A DNA stretch of 64,000 nucleotides from positions 23,044,001-23,108,000 of the forward strand of contig NC_079888.1 of the NCBI RefSeq assembly GCF_029227915.1, read 5' to 3'. How positions within the stretch are numbered: the first letter of the stretch is position 1; each line of letters begins with the position of its first letter. Shown here piece after piece: positions 48,668-62,900 of the stretch. A model generated the notes under the pieces. It saw nothing but the letters and a program-made list of their open reading frames with translations. It had not been told where the DNA came from and made no database searches. The stretch is from Hydractinia symbiolongicarpus (lineage: Eukaryota > Cnidaria > Hydrozoa > Anthoathecata > Hydractiniidae). A program made the translations under genes and the position numbers.

Positions 48668-51600
48668 ATGAAAACATTTTTGAAAACTACAAGTCTCATG
48701 CGTTTCAGTGGTGAAAAAATAATTTAAAAAATCGTTCAGGAAATGAGTTTACACCCTGGGTACTCTCTTTGTATACTTTTGACTATACGGGCCGAGTCCG
48801 GGATTTACGGGAAATCGCAGGTTTTCGTTTGCCGGCGATTAAACTTCTTTTATTCAGCGTCTAATCAAAAATAAAAACATTTTTGAAAACTACAAGTCAT
48901 ATGCGTTTTAGTGGTGAAGAAATAATTTAAAAATTCATTAGGGAAATGAGTTTACTCACTGGGTACTTTCCTTGTATACTTTTGACTATACGGGCCGAGA
49001 CCGGGATTTACGGAAAATTGCGGGTTTTCGTTTGCCGGCGATTAGACTTCTTTTATTCAGCGTCTCATCAAAAATGAAAACATTTTTAAAAACTACAAAT
49101 CTCATGGGCTTTAGTGGTGAAATAATAATTTAAAAAATCGTTTGGGAATTGAGTTTACTCCCTGGGTACTTTCTTTGTATACTTTTGACTATACGGGCCG
49201 AGTACGGGATTTACGGGAAATTGCAGGTTTTCGTTTGCCGGCGATTAAACTTCTTTTATTCACGTCTCATTAAAAATGAAAACATTTTTGAAAACTACAA
49301 GTCTCATGCGTTTTAGTGGTAAAAAAATAATATAAAAATTCGTTCGGGAAATGAGTTTACTCACTGGGTACCTTCCTTGTATACTTTTGACTATACGGGC
49401 CGAGTCCGGGATTTACGGGAAAATGGCGGGTTTTCGTTTGCCGGCAATTAAGCTTCTTTTATTCAGCGTCTCATCAAAAATGACAACATTTTTAAAAACT
49501 ACAAGTCTCATGGGCTTTAGTGGTGAAAAAATAATTTAAAAAATCGTTTGGGAAATGAGTTTACTCCCTGGGTACTTTATTTGTAAACTTTTGACTATAC
49601 GGGCCGAGTCCGGGATTTACGGGAAGTCGCGGGTTTTCGTTTGCCGGCGATTAAACTTCTTTTATTCAGCGTCTCATCAAAAATGAAACTATTTTTAAAT
49701 ACTACAAGTCTCATGGGCTTTAGTGGTGAAATAATAATTTAAAAAATCGTTCGGGAAATGAGTTTACACCCTGGGTACTTTCTTTGTATACTTTTGACTA
49801 TGCGGGCCGAGTCCGGGGTTTACGGGAAATGGCGGGTTTTCGTTTGCCGGGGATTAAACTTCTTTTATTTAGCGTCTCATCAAAAATAAAAACATTTTTG
49901 AAAACTACAAGTCTCATGCGTTTTAGTGGTAAAAAAATAATATAAAAATTCGTTCGAGAAATGAGTTTACTCACTGGGTACTTTCCTTGTATACTTTTGA
50001 CTATACGGGCCGAGTCCGGGATTTACTTGAAATCGCGGGTTTTCGTTTGCCGGCGATTAAACTTCTTTTATTCAGCGTCTCATCAAAAATGAAAACATTT
50101 TTAAAAACTACAAGTCTCATGGGCTTTAGTGGTGAAATAATAATTTAAAAAATCGTTTGGGAATTGAGTTTACTCCCTGGGTACTTTCTTTGTATACTTT
50201 TGACTATACGGGCCGAGTACGGGATTTACGGGAAATTGCAGGTTTTCGTTTGCCGGCGATTAAACTTCTTTTATTCACGTCTCAATAAAAATGAAAACAT
50301 TTTTGAAAACTACAAGTCTCATGCGTTTTAGTGGTAAAAAAATAATATAAAAATTCGTTCGGGAAATGAGTTTACTCACTGGGTACCTTCCTTGTATACT
50401 TTTGACTATACGGGCCGAGTCCGGGATTTACGGGAAATCGCGGGTTTTCGTTTGCCGGCGATTAAGCTTCTTTTATTCAGCGTCTCATCAAAAATGACAA
50501 CATTTTTAAAAACTACAAGTCTCATGGGCTTTAGTGGTGAAAAAATAATTTAAAAAATCGTTTGGGAAATGAGTTTACTCCCTGGGTACTTTATTTGTAA
50601 ACTTTTGACTATACGGGCCGAGTCCGGGATTTACGGGAAGTCGCGGGTTTTCGTTTGCCGGCGATTAAACTTCTTTTATTCAGCGTCTCATCAAAAATGA
50701 AACTATTTTTAAATACTACAAGTCTCATGGGCTTTAGTGGTGAAATAATAATTTAAAAAATCGTTCGGGAAATGAGTTTACACCCTGGGTACTTTCTTTG
50801 TATACTTTTGACTATGCGGGCCGAGTCCGGGGTTTACGGGAAATGGCGGGTTTTCGTTTGCCGGGGATTAAACTTCTTTTATTTAGCGTCTCATCAAAAA
50901 TAAAAACATTTTTGAAAACTACAAGTCTCATGCGTTTTAGTGGTAAAAAAATAATATAAAAATTCGTTCGGGAAATGAGTTTACTCACTGGGTACTTTCC
51001 TTGTATACTTTTGACTATACGGGCCGAGTCCGGGATTTACTTGAAATCGCGGGTTTTCGTTTGCCGGCGATTAAACTTCTTTTATTCAGCGTCTCATCAA
51101 AAATGAAAACATTTTTAAAAACTACAAGTCTCATGGGCTTTAGTGGTGAAATAATAATTTAAAAAATCGTTTGGGAAATGAGTTTACTCCCTGGGTACTT
51201 TCCTTGTATACTTTTGACTATACGGGCCGAGTCCGGGATTTATGGGAAATCGCAGGTTTTCGTTTGCAGGCGATTAAACTTCTTTTATTCAACGTCTCAT
51301 CAAAAATGAAAACATTTTTGAAAACTACAAGTCTCATGCGTTTCAGTGGTGAAAAAATAATTTAAAAAATCGTTCAGGAAATGAGTTTACACCCTGGGTA
51401 CTCTCTTTGTATACTTTTGACTATACGGGCCGAGTCCGGGATTTACGGGAAATCGCAGGTTTTCGTTTGCCAGCGATTAAACTTCTTTTATTCAGCGTCT
51501 AATCAAAAATAAAAACATTTTTGAAAACTACAAGTCATATGCGTTTTAGTGGTGAAGAAATAATTTAAAAATTCATTAGGGAAATGAGTTTACTCACTGG

Positions 51601-53911
51601 GTACTTTCCTTGTATACTTTTGACTATACGGGCCGAGACCGGGATTTACGGAAAATTGCGGGTTTTCGTTTGCCGGCGATTAGACTTCTTTTATTCAGCG
51701 TCTCATCAAAAATGAAAACATTTTTAAAAACTACAAATCTCATGGGCTTTAGTGGTGAAATAATAATTTAAAAAATCGTTTGGGAATTGAGTTTACTCCC
51801 TGGGTACTTTCTTTGTATACTTTTGACTATACGGGCCGAGTACGGGATTTACGGGAAATTGCAGGTTTTCGTTTGCCGGCGATTAAACTTCTTTTATTCA
51901 CGTCTCATTAAAAATGAAAACATTTTTGAAAACTACAAGTCTCATGCGTTTTAGTGGTAAAAAAATAATATAAAAATTCGTTCGGGAAATGAGTTTACTC
52001 ACTGGGTACCTTCCTTGTATACTTTTGACTATACGGGCCGAGTCCGGGATTTACGGGAAATCGCGGGTTTTCGTTTGCCGGCGATTAAGCTTCTTTTATT
52101 CAGCGTCTCATCAAAAATGACAATATTTTTAAAAACTACAAGTCTCATGGGCTTTAGTGGTGAAATAATAATTTAAAAATTCGTTCGGGAAATGAGTTTA
52201 CTCACTGGGTACTTTCCTTGTATACTTTTGACTATACGGGCCGAGTCCGGGATTTACTTGAAATCGCGGGTTTTCGTTTGCCGGCGATTAAACTTCTTTT
52301 ATTCAGCGTCTCATCAAAAATGAAAACATTTTTAAAAACTACAAGTCTCATGGGCTTTAGTGGTGAAATAATAATTTAAAAAATCGTTTGGGAAATGAGT
52401 TTACTCCCTGGGTACTATCTTTGTATACTTTTGACTATACGGGCCGAGTTCGGGATTTATGGGAAATCGCAGGTTTTCGTTTGCAGGCGATTAAACTTCT
52501 TTTATTCAACGTCTCATCAAAAATGAAAACATTTTTGAAAACTACAAGTCTCATGCGTTTCAGTGGTGAAAAAATAATTTAAAAAATCGTTCGGGAAATG
52601 AGTTTACACCCTGGGTACTCTCTTTGTATACTTTTGACTATACGGGCCGAGTCCGGGATTTACGGGAAATCGCAGGTTTTCGTTTGCCGGCGATTAAACT
52701 TCTTTTATTCAGCGTCTAATCAAAAATAAAAACATTTTTGAAAACTACAAGTCATATGCGTTTTAGTGGTGAAGAAATAATTTAAAAATTCATTAGGGAA
52801 ATGAGTTTACTCACTGGGTACTTTCCTTGTATACTTTTGACTATACGGGCCGAGACCGGGATTTACGGAAAATTGCGGGTTTTCGTTTGCCGGCGATTAG
52901 ACTTCTTTTATTCAGCGTCTCATCAAAAATGAAAACATTTTTAAAAACTACAAATCTCATGGGCTTTAGTGGTGAAATAATAATTTAAAAAATCGTTTGG
53001 GAATTGAGTTTACTCCCTGGGTACTTTCTTTGTATACTTTTGACTATACGGGCCGAGTACGGGATTTACGGGAAATTGCAGGTTTTCGTTTGCCGGCGAT
53101 TAAACTTCTTTTATTCACGTCTCATTAAAAATGAAAACATTTTTGAAAACTACAAGTCTCATGCCTTTTAGTGGTAAAAAAATAATATAAAAATTCGTTC
53201 GGGAAATGAGTTTACTCACTGGGTACCTTCCTTGTATACTTTTGACTATACGGGCCGAGTCCGGGATTTACGGGAAATCGCGGGTTTTCGTTTGCCGGCG
53301 ATTAAGCTTCTTTTATTCAGCGTCTCATCAAAAATGACAACATTTTTAAAAACTACAAGTCTCATGGGCTTTAGTGGTGAAATAATAATTTAAAAAATCG
53401 TTTGGGAATTGAGTTTACTACCTGGGTACTTTCTTTGTATACTTTTGACTATACGGGCCGAGTCCGGGATTTACGGGAAATCGCAGGTTTGCGTTTGCCG
53501 GCGATTAAACTTCTTTTATTCAGCGTCTCATCAAAAATGAAAACATTTTTAAAAACTACAAGTCTCATGGGCTTTAGTGGTGAAATAATAATTTAAAAAA
53601 TCGTTTGGGAAATGAGTTTACTCCCTGGGTACTTTCTTTGTATACTTTTGACTATACGGGCCGAGTCCGGGATTTTTCGGGAAATCGCAGGTTTTCGTTT
53701 GCAGGCGATTAAACTTCTTTTATTCAGCGTCTCATCAAAAATGAAAACATTTTTGAAAACTACAAGTCTCATGCGTTTTAGTGGTGAAAAAATAATTTAA
53801 AAAATCGTTCGGGAAATGAGTTTCCACCCAGGGTACTCTCTTTGTATACTTTTGACTATACGGGCCGAGTCCGGGATTTACGGGAAATCGCAGGTTTTCG
53901 TTTGCCGGCGA
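48668..53911 (-). repeat. Satellite with 5-, 6- and 13-monomer higher-order repeats
   Basis: Markers repeat at several nested spacings. The TTTATTTGTAAAC variant occurs at about 49577 and 50591 (about 1,014 bp, five monomers). The CTTTTGAC...TTTATGGGAAATCG monomer at 48533 recurs at 51171 (2,638 bp, thirteen monomers) and again at 52388 (1,217 bp, six monomers). CTACAAGTCATATGCG with GAAGAAATAATTT and TTCATTAGGG recurs in each cycle. This looks like repeated unequal exchange of overlapping blocks. Confidence 0.75.
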
Positions 53912-56900
53912 TTAAACTTCTTTTATTCAGCGTCTCATCAAAAATGAAAACATTTTTAAAAACTACAAGTCATATGCGTTTTAGTGGTGAAGAAATAATT
54001 TAAAAAATCGTTCTGGAAATAAGTTTACTCCCTGGGTACTTTCTTTGTATTTTTTTGACTATACGGGCCGAGTACGGGATTTACGGGAAATTGCAGGTTT
54101 TCGTTTGCCGGCGATTAAACTTCTTTTATTCACGTCTCATCAAAAATGAAAACATTTTTGAAAACTACAAGTCTCATGCGTTTTAGTGGTAAAAAAATAA
54201 TATAAAAATTCGTTCGGGAAATGAGTATACTCACTGGGTACTTTCCTTGTATACTTTTGACTATACGGGCCAAGTCCGGGATTTACGGGAAATCGCGGGT
54301 TTTCGTTTGCCGGCGATTAAGCTTCTTTTATTCAGCGTCTCATCAAAAATGAAAACATTTTTAAAAACTACAAGTCTCATGGGCTTTAGTGGTGAAATAA
54401 TAATTTAAAAAATCGTTTGGGAATTGAGTTTACTACCTGGGTACTTTCTTTGTATGTTGACTATACGGGCCGAGTCCGGGATTTACGGGAAATCGCAGGT
54501 TTGCGTTTGCCGGCGATTAAACTTCATTTATTCAGCGTCTCATCAAAAATGAAAACATTTTTAAAAACTACAAGTCTCATGGGCCTTAGTGGTGAAATAA
54601 TAATTTAAAAAATCGTTTGGGAAATGAGTTTACGCCCTGGGTACTTTCTTTGTATACTTTTGACTATACGGGCCGAGTCCGGGATTTTTCGGGAAATCGC
54701 AGGTTTTCGTTTGCAGGCGATTAAACTTCTTTTATTCAGCGTCTCATCAAAAATGAAAACATTTTTAAAAACTACAAGTCTTATGCGTTTTAGTGGTGAA
54801 AAAATAATTTAAAAAATCGTTCTGGAAATGAGTTTACTCCCTGGGTACTTTCTTTGTATACTTTTGACTATACGGGCCAAGCCCGGGATTTACGGGAAAT
54901 CGCGGGTTTTTGTTTGCCGGCGATTAAACTTCTTTTATTCAGCGTCTCATCAAAAATAAAAACATTTTTGAAAACTACAAGTCTCATGCGTTTTAGTGGT
55001 GAAAAAATAATTTAAAAAATCGTTCGGGAAATGAGTTTACTCCCTGGGTACTTTCTTTGTATACTTTTGACTATACGGGCCAAGCCGGGATTAACGGGAA
55101 ATCGCGGGTTTTCGTTTGCCGGCGATTAAACTTCTTTTATTCAGCGTCTCATCAAAAATGAAAACATTTTTGAAAACTACAAGTCATATGCGTTTTAGTG
55201 GTGAAGAAATAATTTAAAAATTCGTTAGGGAAATGAGTTTACTCACTGGGTACTTTCCTTGTATACTTTTGACTATACGGGCCGAGACCGGGATTTACGG
55301 GAAATCGAAGGTTTTCGTTTGCCGGCGATTAAACTTCCTTTATTCAGCGTCTCATCAAAAATGAAAACATTTTTAAAAACTACAAGTCTTATGCGTTTTA
55401 GTGGTGAAAAAATAATTTAAAAAATCGTTCTGGAAATGAGTTTACTCCCTGGGTACTTTCTTTGTAAACTTTTGACTATACGGGCCAAGCCCGGCATTTA
55501 CGGGAAATCGCGGGTTTTTGTTTGCCGGCGATTAAACTTCTTTTATTCAGCGTCTCATCAAAAATAAAAATATTTTTGAAAACTACAAGTCTCATCCGTT
55601 TTAGTGGTGAAAAAATAATTTAAAAAATCGTTCGATAAATGAGTTTACTCCCTGGGTACTTTCTTTGTATATTTTTGACTATACGGGCCAAGCCGGGATT
55701 AACGGGAAATCGCGGGTTTTCGTTTGCCGGCGATTAAACTTCTTTTATTCAGCGTCTCATCAAAAATGAAAACATTTTTGAAAACTACAAGTCATATGCG
55801 TTTTAGTGGTGAAGAAATAATTTAAAAATTCGTTAGGGAAATGAGTTTACTCACTGGATACTTTCCTTGTATACTTTTGACTATACGGGCCGAGACCGGG
55901 ATTTACGGGAAATTGCGGGTTTTCGTTTGCCGGCGATTAAACTTCTTTTATTCAGAGTCTCATCAAAAATGAAAACATTTTTAAAAACTACAAGTCTCAT
56001 GGGCTTTAGTGGTGAAATAATAATTTAAAAAATCGTTTGGGAATTGAGTTTACTACCTGGGTACTTTCTTTGTATACTTTTGACTATACGGGCCGAGTAC
56101 GGGATTTACGGGAAATTGCAGGTTTTCGTTTGCCGGCGATTAAACTTCTTTTATTCAGCGTCTCATCAAAAATGAAAACATTTTTGAAAACTAGATGTCT
56201 CATATGTTTAGTGGTAAAAAAATAATATAAAAAATCGTTCGGGAAATGAGTTTACTCCCTGGGTACTTTCTTTGTATACTTTTGACTATACGGGCCAAGC
56301 CCGGGATTTACGGGAAATCGCAGGTTTTCGTTTGCCGGCGATTAAACTTCTTTTATTCAGCGTCTCATCAAAAATGAAAACATTTTTAAAAACTACAAGT
56401 CTCATACGTTTTAGTGGTGAAAAAATAATTTAAAAATTCGTTCGGGAAATGAGTCTACTCACTGGGTGCTTTCCTTGTATACTTTTAACTATACGGGCCG
56501 AGTCCGGGAGTTACGGGAAATCGCGGGTTTTCGTTTGCCGGCGATTAAACTTCTTTTATTCAGCGTCTCATCAAAAATGAAACCATTTTTAAAAACTACA
56601 AGTCTCATGGGCTTTAGTGGTGAAATAATAATTTAAAAAATCGTTTGGGAAATGAGTTTACTCACTGGGTACTTTCTTTGTATACTTTTGACTATACGGG
56701 CCGAGTCCAGGATTTACAAGAAATCGCAGGTTTTCGTTTGCCGGCGATTAAACTTCTTTTATTCAGCGTCTCATCAAAAATGAAAACATTTTTAAAAACT
56801 ACAAGTCTTATGCGTTTTAGTTGTGAAAAAATAATTTAAAAAATCGTTCTGGAAATGAGTTTACTCCCTGGGTACTTTCTTTGTATACTTTTGACTATAC

Positions 56901-59900
56901 GGGCCGAGTCCGGGATTTAGGGAAATCGCAGGTTTTCGTTTGCCGGCGATTAAACTGCTTTTATTCAGCGTCTCATCAAAAATGAAAACATATTTGAAAA
57001 CTACAAGTCTCATGCGTTTTAGTGGTGAAACAATAATTTAAAAAATCGTTCGGAAAATGAGTTTACTCCCTGGGTACTTTCTTTGTATACTTTGGACTAT
57101 ACGGGCCAAGCCGGGATTTACGGGAAATCGCGGGTTTTCGTTTTCCGGCGATTAAACTTCTTTTATTCAGCGTCTCATCAAAAATGAAAACATTTTTAAA
57201 AACTACAAGTCTTATGCGTTTTAGTGGTGAAAAAATAATTTAAAAAATCGTTCTGGAAATGAGTTTACTCACAGGGTACTTTCTTTGTATACATTCGACT
57301 ATACGGGCCAAGCCCGGGATTTAGGGAAATCGCAGGTTTTCGTTTGCCGGCGATTAAACTGCTTTTATTCAGCGTCTCATCAAAAATGAAAACATATTTG
57401 AAAACTACAAGTCTCATGCGTTTTAGTGGTGAAAAAATAATTTAAAAAATCGTTTGGAAAATGAGTTTACTCCCTGGGTACTTTCTTTGTATACTTTGGA
57501 CTATACGGGCCAAGCCGGGATTTACGGGAAATCGCGGGTTTTCGTTTGCCGGCGATTAAACCTCTTTTATTCAGCGTCTCATCAAAAATGAAAACATTTT
57601 TAAAAACAACAAGTCTTATGCGTTTTAGTGGTGAAAAAATAATTTAAAAAATCGTTCGGGAAATGAGTTTACTCCCTGGGTACTTTCTTTGTATACATTC
57701 GACTATACGGGCCAAGCCCTGGATTTACGGGAAAACGCGGGATTTCGTTTGCCGGCGATTAAACCTCTTTCATTAAGCGTCTCATCAAAAATAAAAACAT
57801 TTTTGAAAACTGGATGTCTCATGCGTTAAGTGGTAAAAAAATAATATAAAAAAACGTTCGGGAAATGAGTTTACTCCCTGGGTACTTTCTTTGTATACTT
57901 TTGACTATACGAGCCAAGCCCGGGATTTACGGGAAATCTCGGGTTTTCGTTTGCCGGCGATTAAACTTCTTTTATTCAGCGTCTCATCAAAAATGAAAAC
58001 ATTTTTAAAAACTACAAGTCTTATGCGTTTTAGTGGTGAAAAAATAATTTAAAAAATCGTTCTGGAAATGAGTTTACTCACTGGGTACTTTCTTTGTATA
58101 CATTCGACTATACGGGCCAAGCCCGGGATTTACGGGAAATCGCGGGTTTTCGTTTTCCGGCGATTAAACTTCTTTTATTCAGCGTCTCATCAAAAATGAA
58201 AATATTTTTTAAAAACTACAAGTCTTATGCGTTTTAATGGTGAAAAAATAATTTAAAAAATCGTTCTGGAAATGAGTTTACTCACAGGGTACTTTCTTTG
58301 TATACATTCGACAATACGGGCCAAGCCCGGGATTTACGGGAAATCGCGGGTTTTCGTTTTTCGGCGATTAAACCTCTTTCATTAAGCGTCTCATCAAAAA
58401 TGAAAACATTTTTGAAAACTACAAGTCTCATGCGTTTTAGTGGTAAAAAAAAATTTAAAAAATCGTTCGGGAAATGAGTTTACTCCCTGGGTACTTTCTT
58501 TGTATACATTCGACTATACGGGCCAAGCCCCGGATTTACGGGAAAACGCGGGATTTCGTTTGCCGGCGATTAAACCTCTTTCATTAAGCGTCTCATCAAA
58601 AATGAAAAAATTTTTGAAAACTAGATGTCTCATGCGTTTAGTGGTAAAAAAATAATTTAAAAAATCGTTCGGGAAATGAGTTTACTCCCTGGGTACTTTC
58701 TTTGTATACTTTTGACTATACGGGCCAAGCCCGGGATTTACGGGAAATCGCGGTTTTCGTTTGCCGGCGATTAAACTTCTTTTATTCAGCGTCTCATCAA
58801 AAATGAAAACATTTTCAAAAACTACAAGTCTTATGCGTTTTAGTGGTGAAAAAATAATTTAAAAAATCGTTCTGGAAATGAGTTTACTCCCTGGGTACTT
58901 TCTTTGTATACTTTTGACTATACGGGCCAAGCCCGGGATTTACGGGAAATCGCGGGTTTTTGTTTGCCGGCGATTAAACTTCTTTTATTCAGCGACTCAT
59001 CAAAAATGAAAACATTTTTGAAAACTGCAAGTCTCATGCGTTTTAGTAGTGAAAAAATAATTTAAAAAATCGTTCGGGAAATGAGTTTACTCCCTGGGTA
59101 CTTTCTTTGTATACTTTTGACTATACGGGCCAAGCCGGGATTAACGGGAAATCGCGGGTTTTCGTTTGCCGGCGATTAAACTTCTTTTATTCAGCGTCTC
59201 ATCAAAAATGAAAACATTTTTAAAAACTACAAGTCTTATGCGTTTTAGTGGTGAAAAAATAATTTAAAAAATCGTTCTGGAAATGAGTTTACTCACAGGG
59301 TACTTTCTTTGTATACATTCGACTATACGGGCCAAGCCCCGGATTTACGGGAAAACGCGGGATTTCGTTTGCCGGCGATTAAACCTCTTTCATTAAGCGT
59401 CTCATCAAAAATAAAAACATTTTTGAAAACTAGATGTCTCATGCGTTTAGTGGTAAAAAAATAATATAAAAAAACGTTCGGGAAATGAGTTTACTCCCAG
59501 GGTACTTTCTTTGTATACTTTTGACTATACGAGCCAAGCCCGGGATTTACGGGAAATCTCGGGTTTTCGTTTGCCGGCGATTAAACTTCTTTTATTCAGC
59601 GTCTCATCAAAAATGAAAACATTTTTAAAAACTACAAGTCTTATGCGTTTTAGTGGTGAAAAAATAATTTAAAAAATCGTTCGGGAAATGAGTTTACACC
59701 CTAGGTACTTTCTTTGTATACTTTTGACTATACGGGCCGAGTCCGGGATTTACGAGAAATCGCAGGTTTTCGTTTGTCGGCGATTAAACTTTTTTTATTC
59801 AGCGTCTCATCAAAAATGAAAACATTTTTGAAAACTACAAGTCTCATACGTTTTAGTGGTGAAAAAATAATTTAAAAATTCGTTCGGGAAATGAGTTTAC

Positions 59901-62900
59901 TCACTGGGTGCTTTCCTTGTATACTTTTAACTATACGGGCCGAGTCCGGGAGTTACGGGAAATCGCGGGTTTTCGTTTGCCAGCGATTAAACTTCTTTTA
60001 TTCAGCGTCTCATCAAAAATGAAAACATTTTTAAAAACTACAAGTCATATGCGTTTTAGTGGTGAAGAAATAATTTAAAAAATCGTTCTGGAAATAAGTT
60101 TACTCCCTGGGTACTTTCTTTGTATTTTTTTGACTATACGGGCCGAGTACGGGATTTACGGGAAATTGCAGGTTTTCGTTTGCCGGCGATTAAACTTCTT
60201 TTATTCACGTCTCATCAAAAATGAAAACATTTTTGAAAACTACAAGTCTCATGCGTTTTAGTGGTAAAAAAATAATATAAAAATTCGTTCGGGAAATGAG
60301 TATACTCACTGGGTACTTTCCTTGTATACTTTTGACTATACGGGCCAAGTCCGGGATTTACGGGAAATCGCGGGTTTTCGTTTGCCGGCGATTAAGCTTC
60401 TTTTATTCAGCGTCTCATCAAAAATGAAAACATTTTTAAAAACTACAAGTCTCATGGGCTTTAGTGGTGAAATAATAATTTAAAAAATCGTTTGGGAATT
60501 GAGTTTACTACCTGGGTACTTTCTTTGTATACTTTTGACTATACGGGCCGAGTCCGGGATTTACGGGAAATCGCAGGTTTGCGTTTGCCGGCGATTAAAC
60601 TTCATTTATTCAGCGTCTCATCAAAAATGAAAACATTTTTAAAAACTACAAGTCTCATGGGCCTTAGTGGTGAAATAATAATTTAAAAAATCGTTTGGGA
60701 AATGAGTTTACGCCCTGGGTACTTTCTTTGTATACTTTTGACTATACGGGCCGAGTCCGGGATTTTTCGGGAAATCGCAGGTTTTCGTTTGCAGGCGATT
60801 AAACTTCTTTTATTCAGCGTCTCATCAAAAATGAAAACATTTTTAAAAACTACAAGTCTTATGCGTTTTAGTGGTGAAAAAATAATTTAAAAAATCGTTC
60901 TGGAAATGAGTTTACTCCCTGGGTACTTTCTTTGTATACTTTTGACTATACGGGCCAAGCCCGGGATTTACGGGAAATCGCGGGTTTTTGTTTGCCGGCG
61001 ATTAAACTTCTTTTATTCAGCGTCTCATCAAAAATAAAAACATTTTTGAAAACTACAAGTCTCATGCGTTTTAGTGGTGAAAAAATAATTTAAAAAATCG
61101 TTCGGGAAATGAGTTTACTCCCTGGGTACTTTCTTTGTATACTTTTGACTATACGGGCCAAGCCGGGATTAACGGGAAATCGCGGGTTTTCGTTTGCCGG
61201 CGATTAAACTTCTTTTATTCAGCGTCTCATCAAAAATGAAAACATTTTTGAAAACTACAAGTCATATGCGTTTTAGTGGTGAAGAAATAATTTAAAAATT
61301 TGTTAGGGAAATGAGTTTACTCACTGGGTACTTTCCTTGTATACTTTTGACTATACGGGCCGAGACCGGGATTTACGGGAAATCGAAGGTTTTCGTTTGC
61401 CGGCGATTAAACTTCCTTTATTCAGCGTCTCATCAAAAATGAAAACATTTTTAAAAACTACAAGTCTTATGCGTTTTAGTGGTGAAAAAATAATTTAAAA
61501 AATCGTTCTGGAAATGAGTTTACTCCCTGGGTACTTTCTTTGTAAACTTTTGACTATACGGGCCAAGCCCGGCATTTACGGGAAATCGCGGGTTTTTGTT
61601 TGCCGGCGATTAAACTTCTTTTATTCAGCGTCTCATCAAAAATAAAAACATTTTTGAAAACTACAAGTCTCATCCGTTTTAGTGGTGAAAAAATAATTTA
61701 AAAAATCGTTCGATAAATGAGTTTACTCCCTGGGTACTTTCTTTGTATATTTTTGACTATACGGGCCAAGCCGGGATTAACGGGAAATCGCGGGTTTTCG
61801 TTTGCCGGCGATTAAACTTCTTTTATTCAGCGTCTCATCAAAAATGAAAACATTTTTGAAAACTACAAGTCATATGCGTTTTAGTGGTGAAGAAATAATT
61901 TAAAAATTCGTTAGGGAAATGAGTTTACTCACTGGATACTTTCCTTGTATACTTTTGACTATACGGGCCGAGACCGGGATTTACGGGAAATTGCGGGTTT
62001 TCGTTTGCCGGCGATTAAACTTCTTTTATTCAGAGTCTCATCAAAAATGAAAACATTTTTAAAAACTACAAGTCTCATGGGCTTTAGTGGTGAAATAATA
62101 ATTTAAAAAATCGTTTGGGAATTGAGTTTACTACCTGGGTACTTTCTTTGTATACTTTTGACTATACGGGCCGAGTACGGGATTTACGGGAAATTGCAGG
62201 TTTTCGTTTGCCGGCGATTAAACTTCTTTTATTCAGCGTCTCATCAAAAATGAAAAAATTTTTGAAAACTAGATGTCTCATATGTTTAGTGGTAAAAAAA
62301 TAATATAAAAAATCGTTCGGGAAATGAGTTTACTCCCTGGGTACTTTCTTTGTATACTTTTGACTATACGGGCCAAGCCCGGGATTTACGGGAAATCGCA
62401 GGTTTTCGTTTGCCGGCGATTAAACTTCTTTTATTCAGCGTCTCATCAAAAATGAAAACATTTTTAAAAACTACAAGTCTCATACGTTTTAGTGGTGAAA
62501 AAATAATTTAAAAATTCGTTCGGGAAATGAGTCTACTCACTGGGTGCTTTCCTTGTATACTTTTAACTATACGGGCCGAGTCCGGGAGTTACGGGAAATC
62601 GCGGGTTTTCGTTTGCCGGCGATTAAACTTCTTTTATTCAGCGTCTCATCAAAAATGAAACCATTTTTAAAAACTACAAGTCTCATGGGCTTTAGTGGTG
62701 AAATAATAATTTAAAAAATCGTTTGGGAAATGAGTTTACTCACTGGGTACTTTCTTTGTATACTTTTGACTATACGGGCCGAGTCCAGGATTTACAAGAA
62801 ATCGCAGGTTTTCGTTTGCCGGCGATTAAACTTCTTTTATTCAGCGTCTCATCAAAAATGAAAACATTTTTAAAAACTACAAGTCTTATGCGTTTTAGTT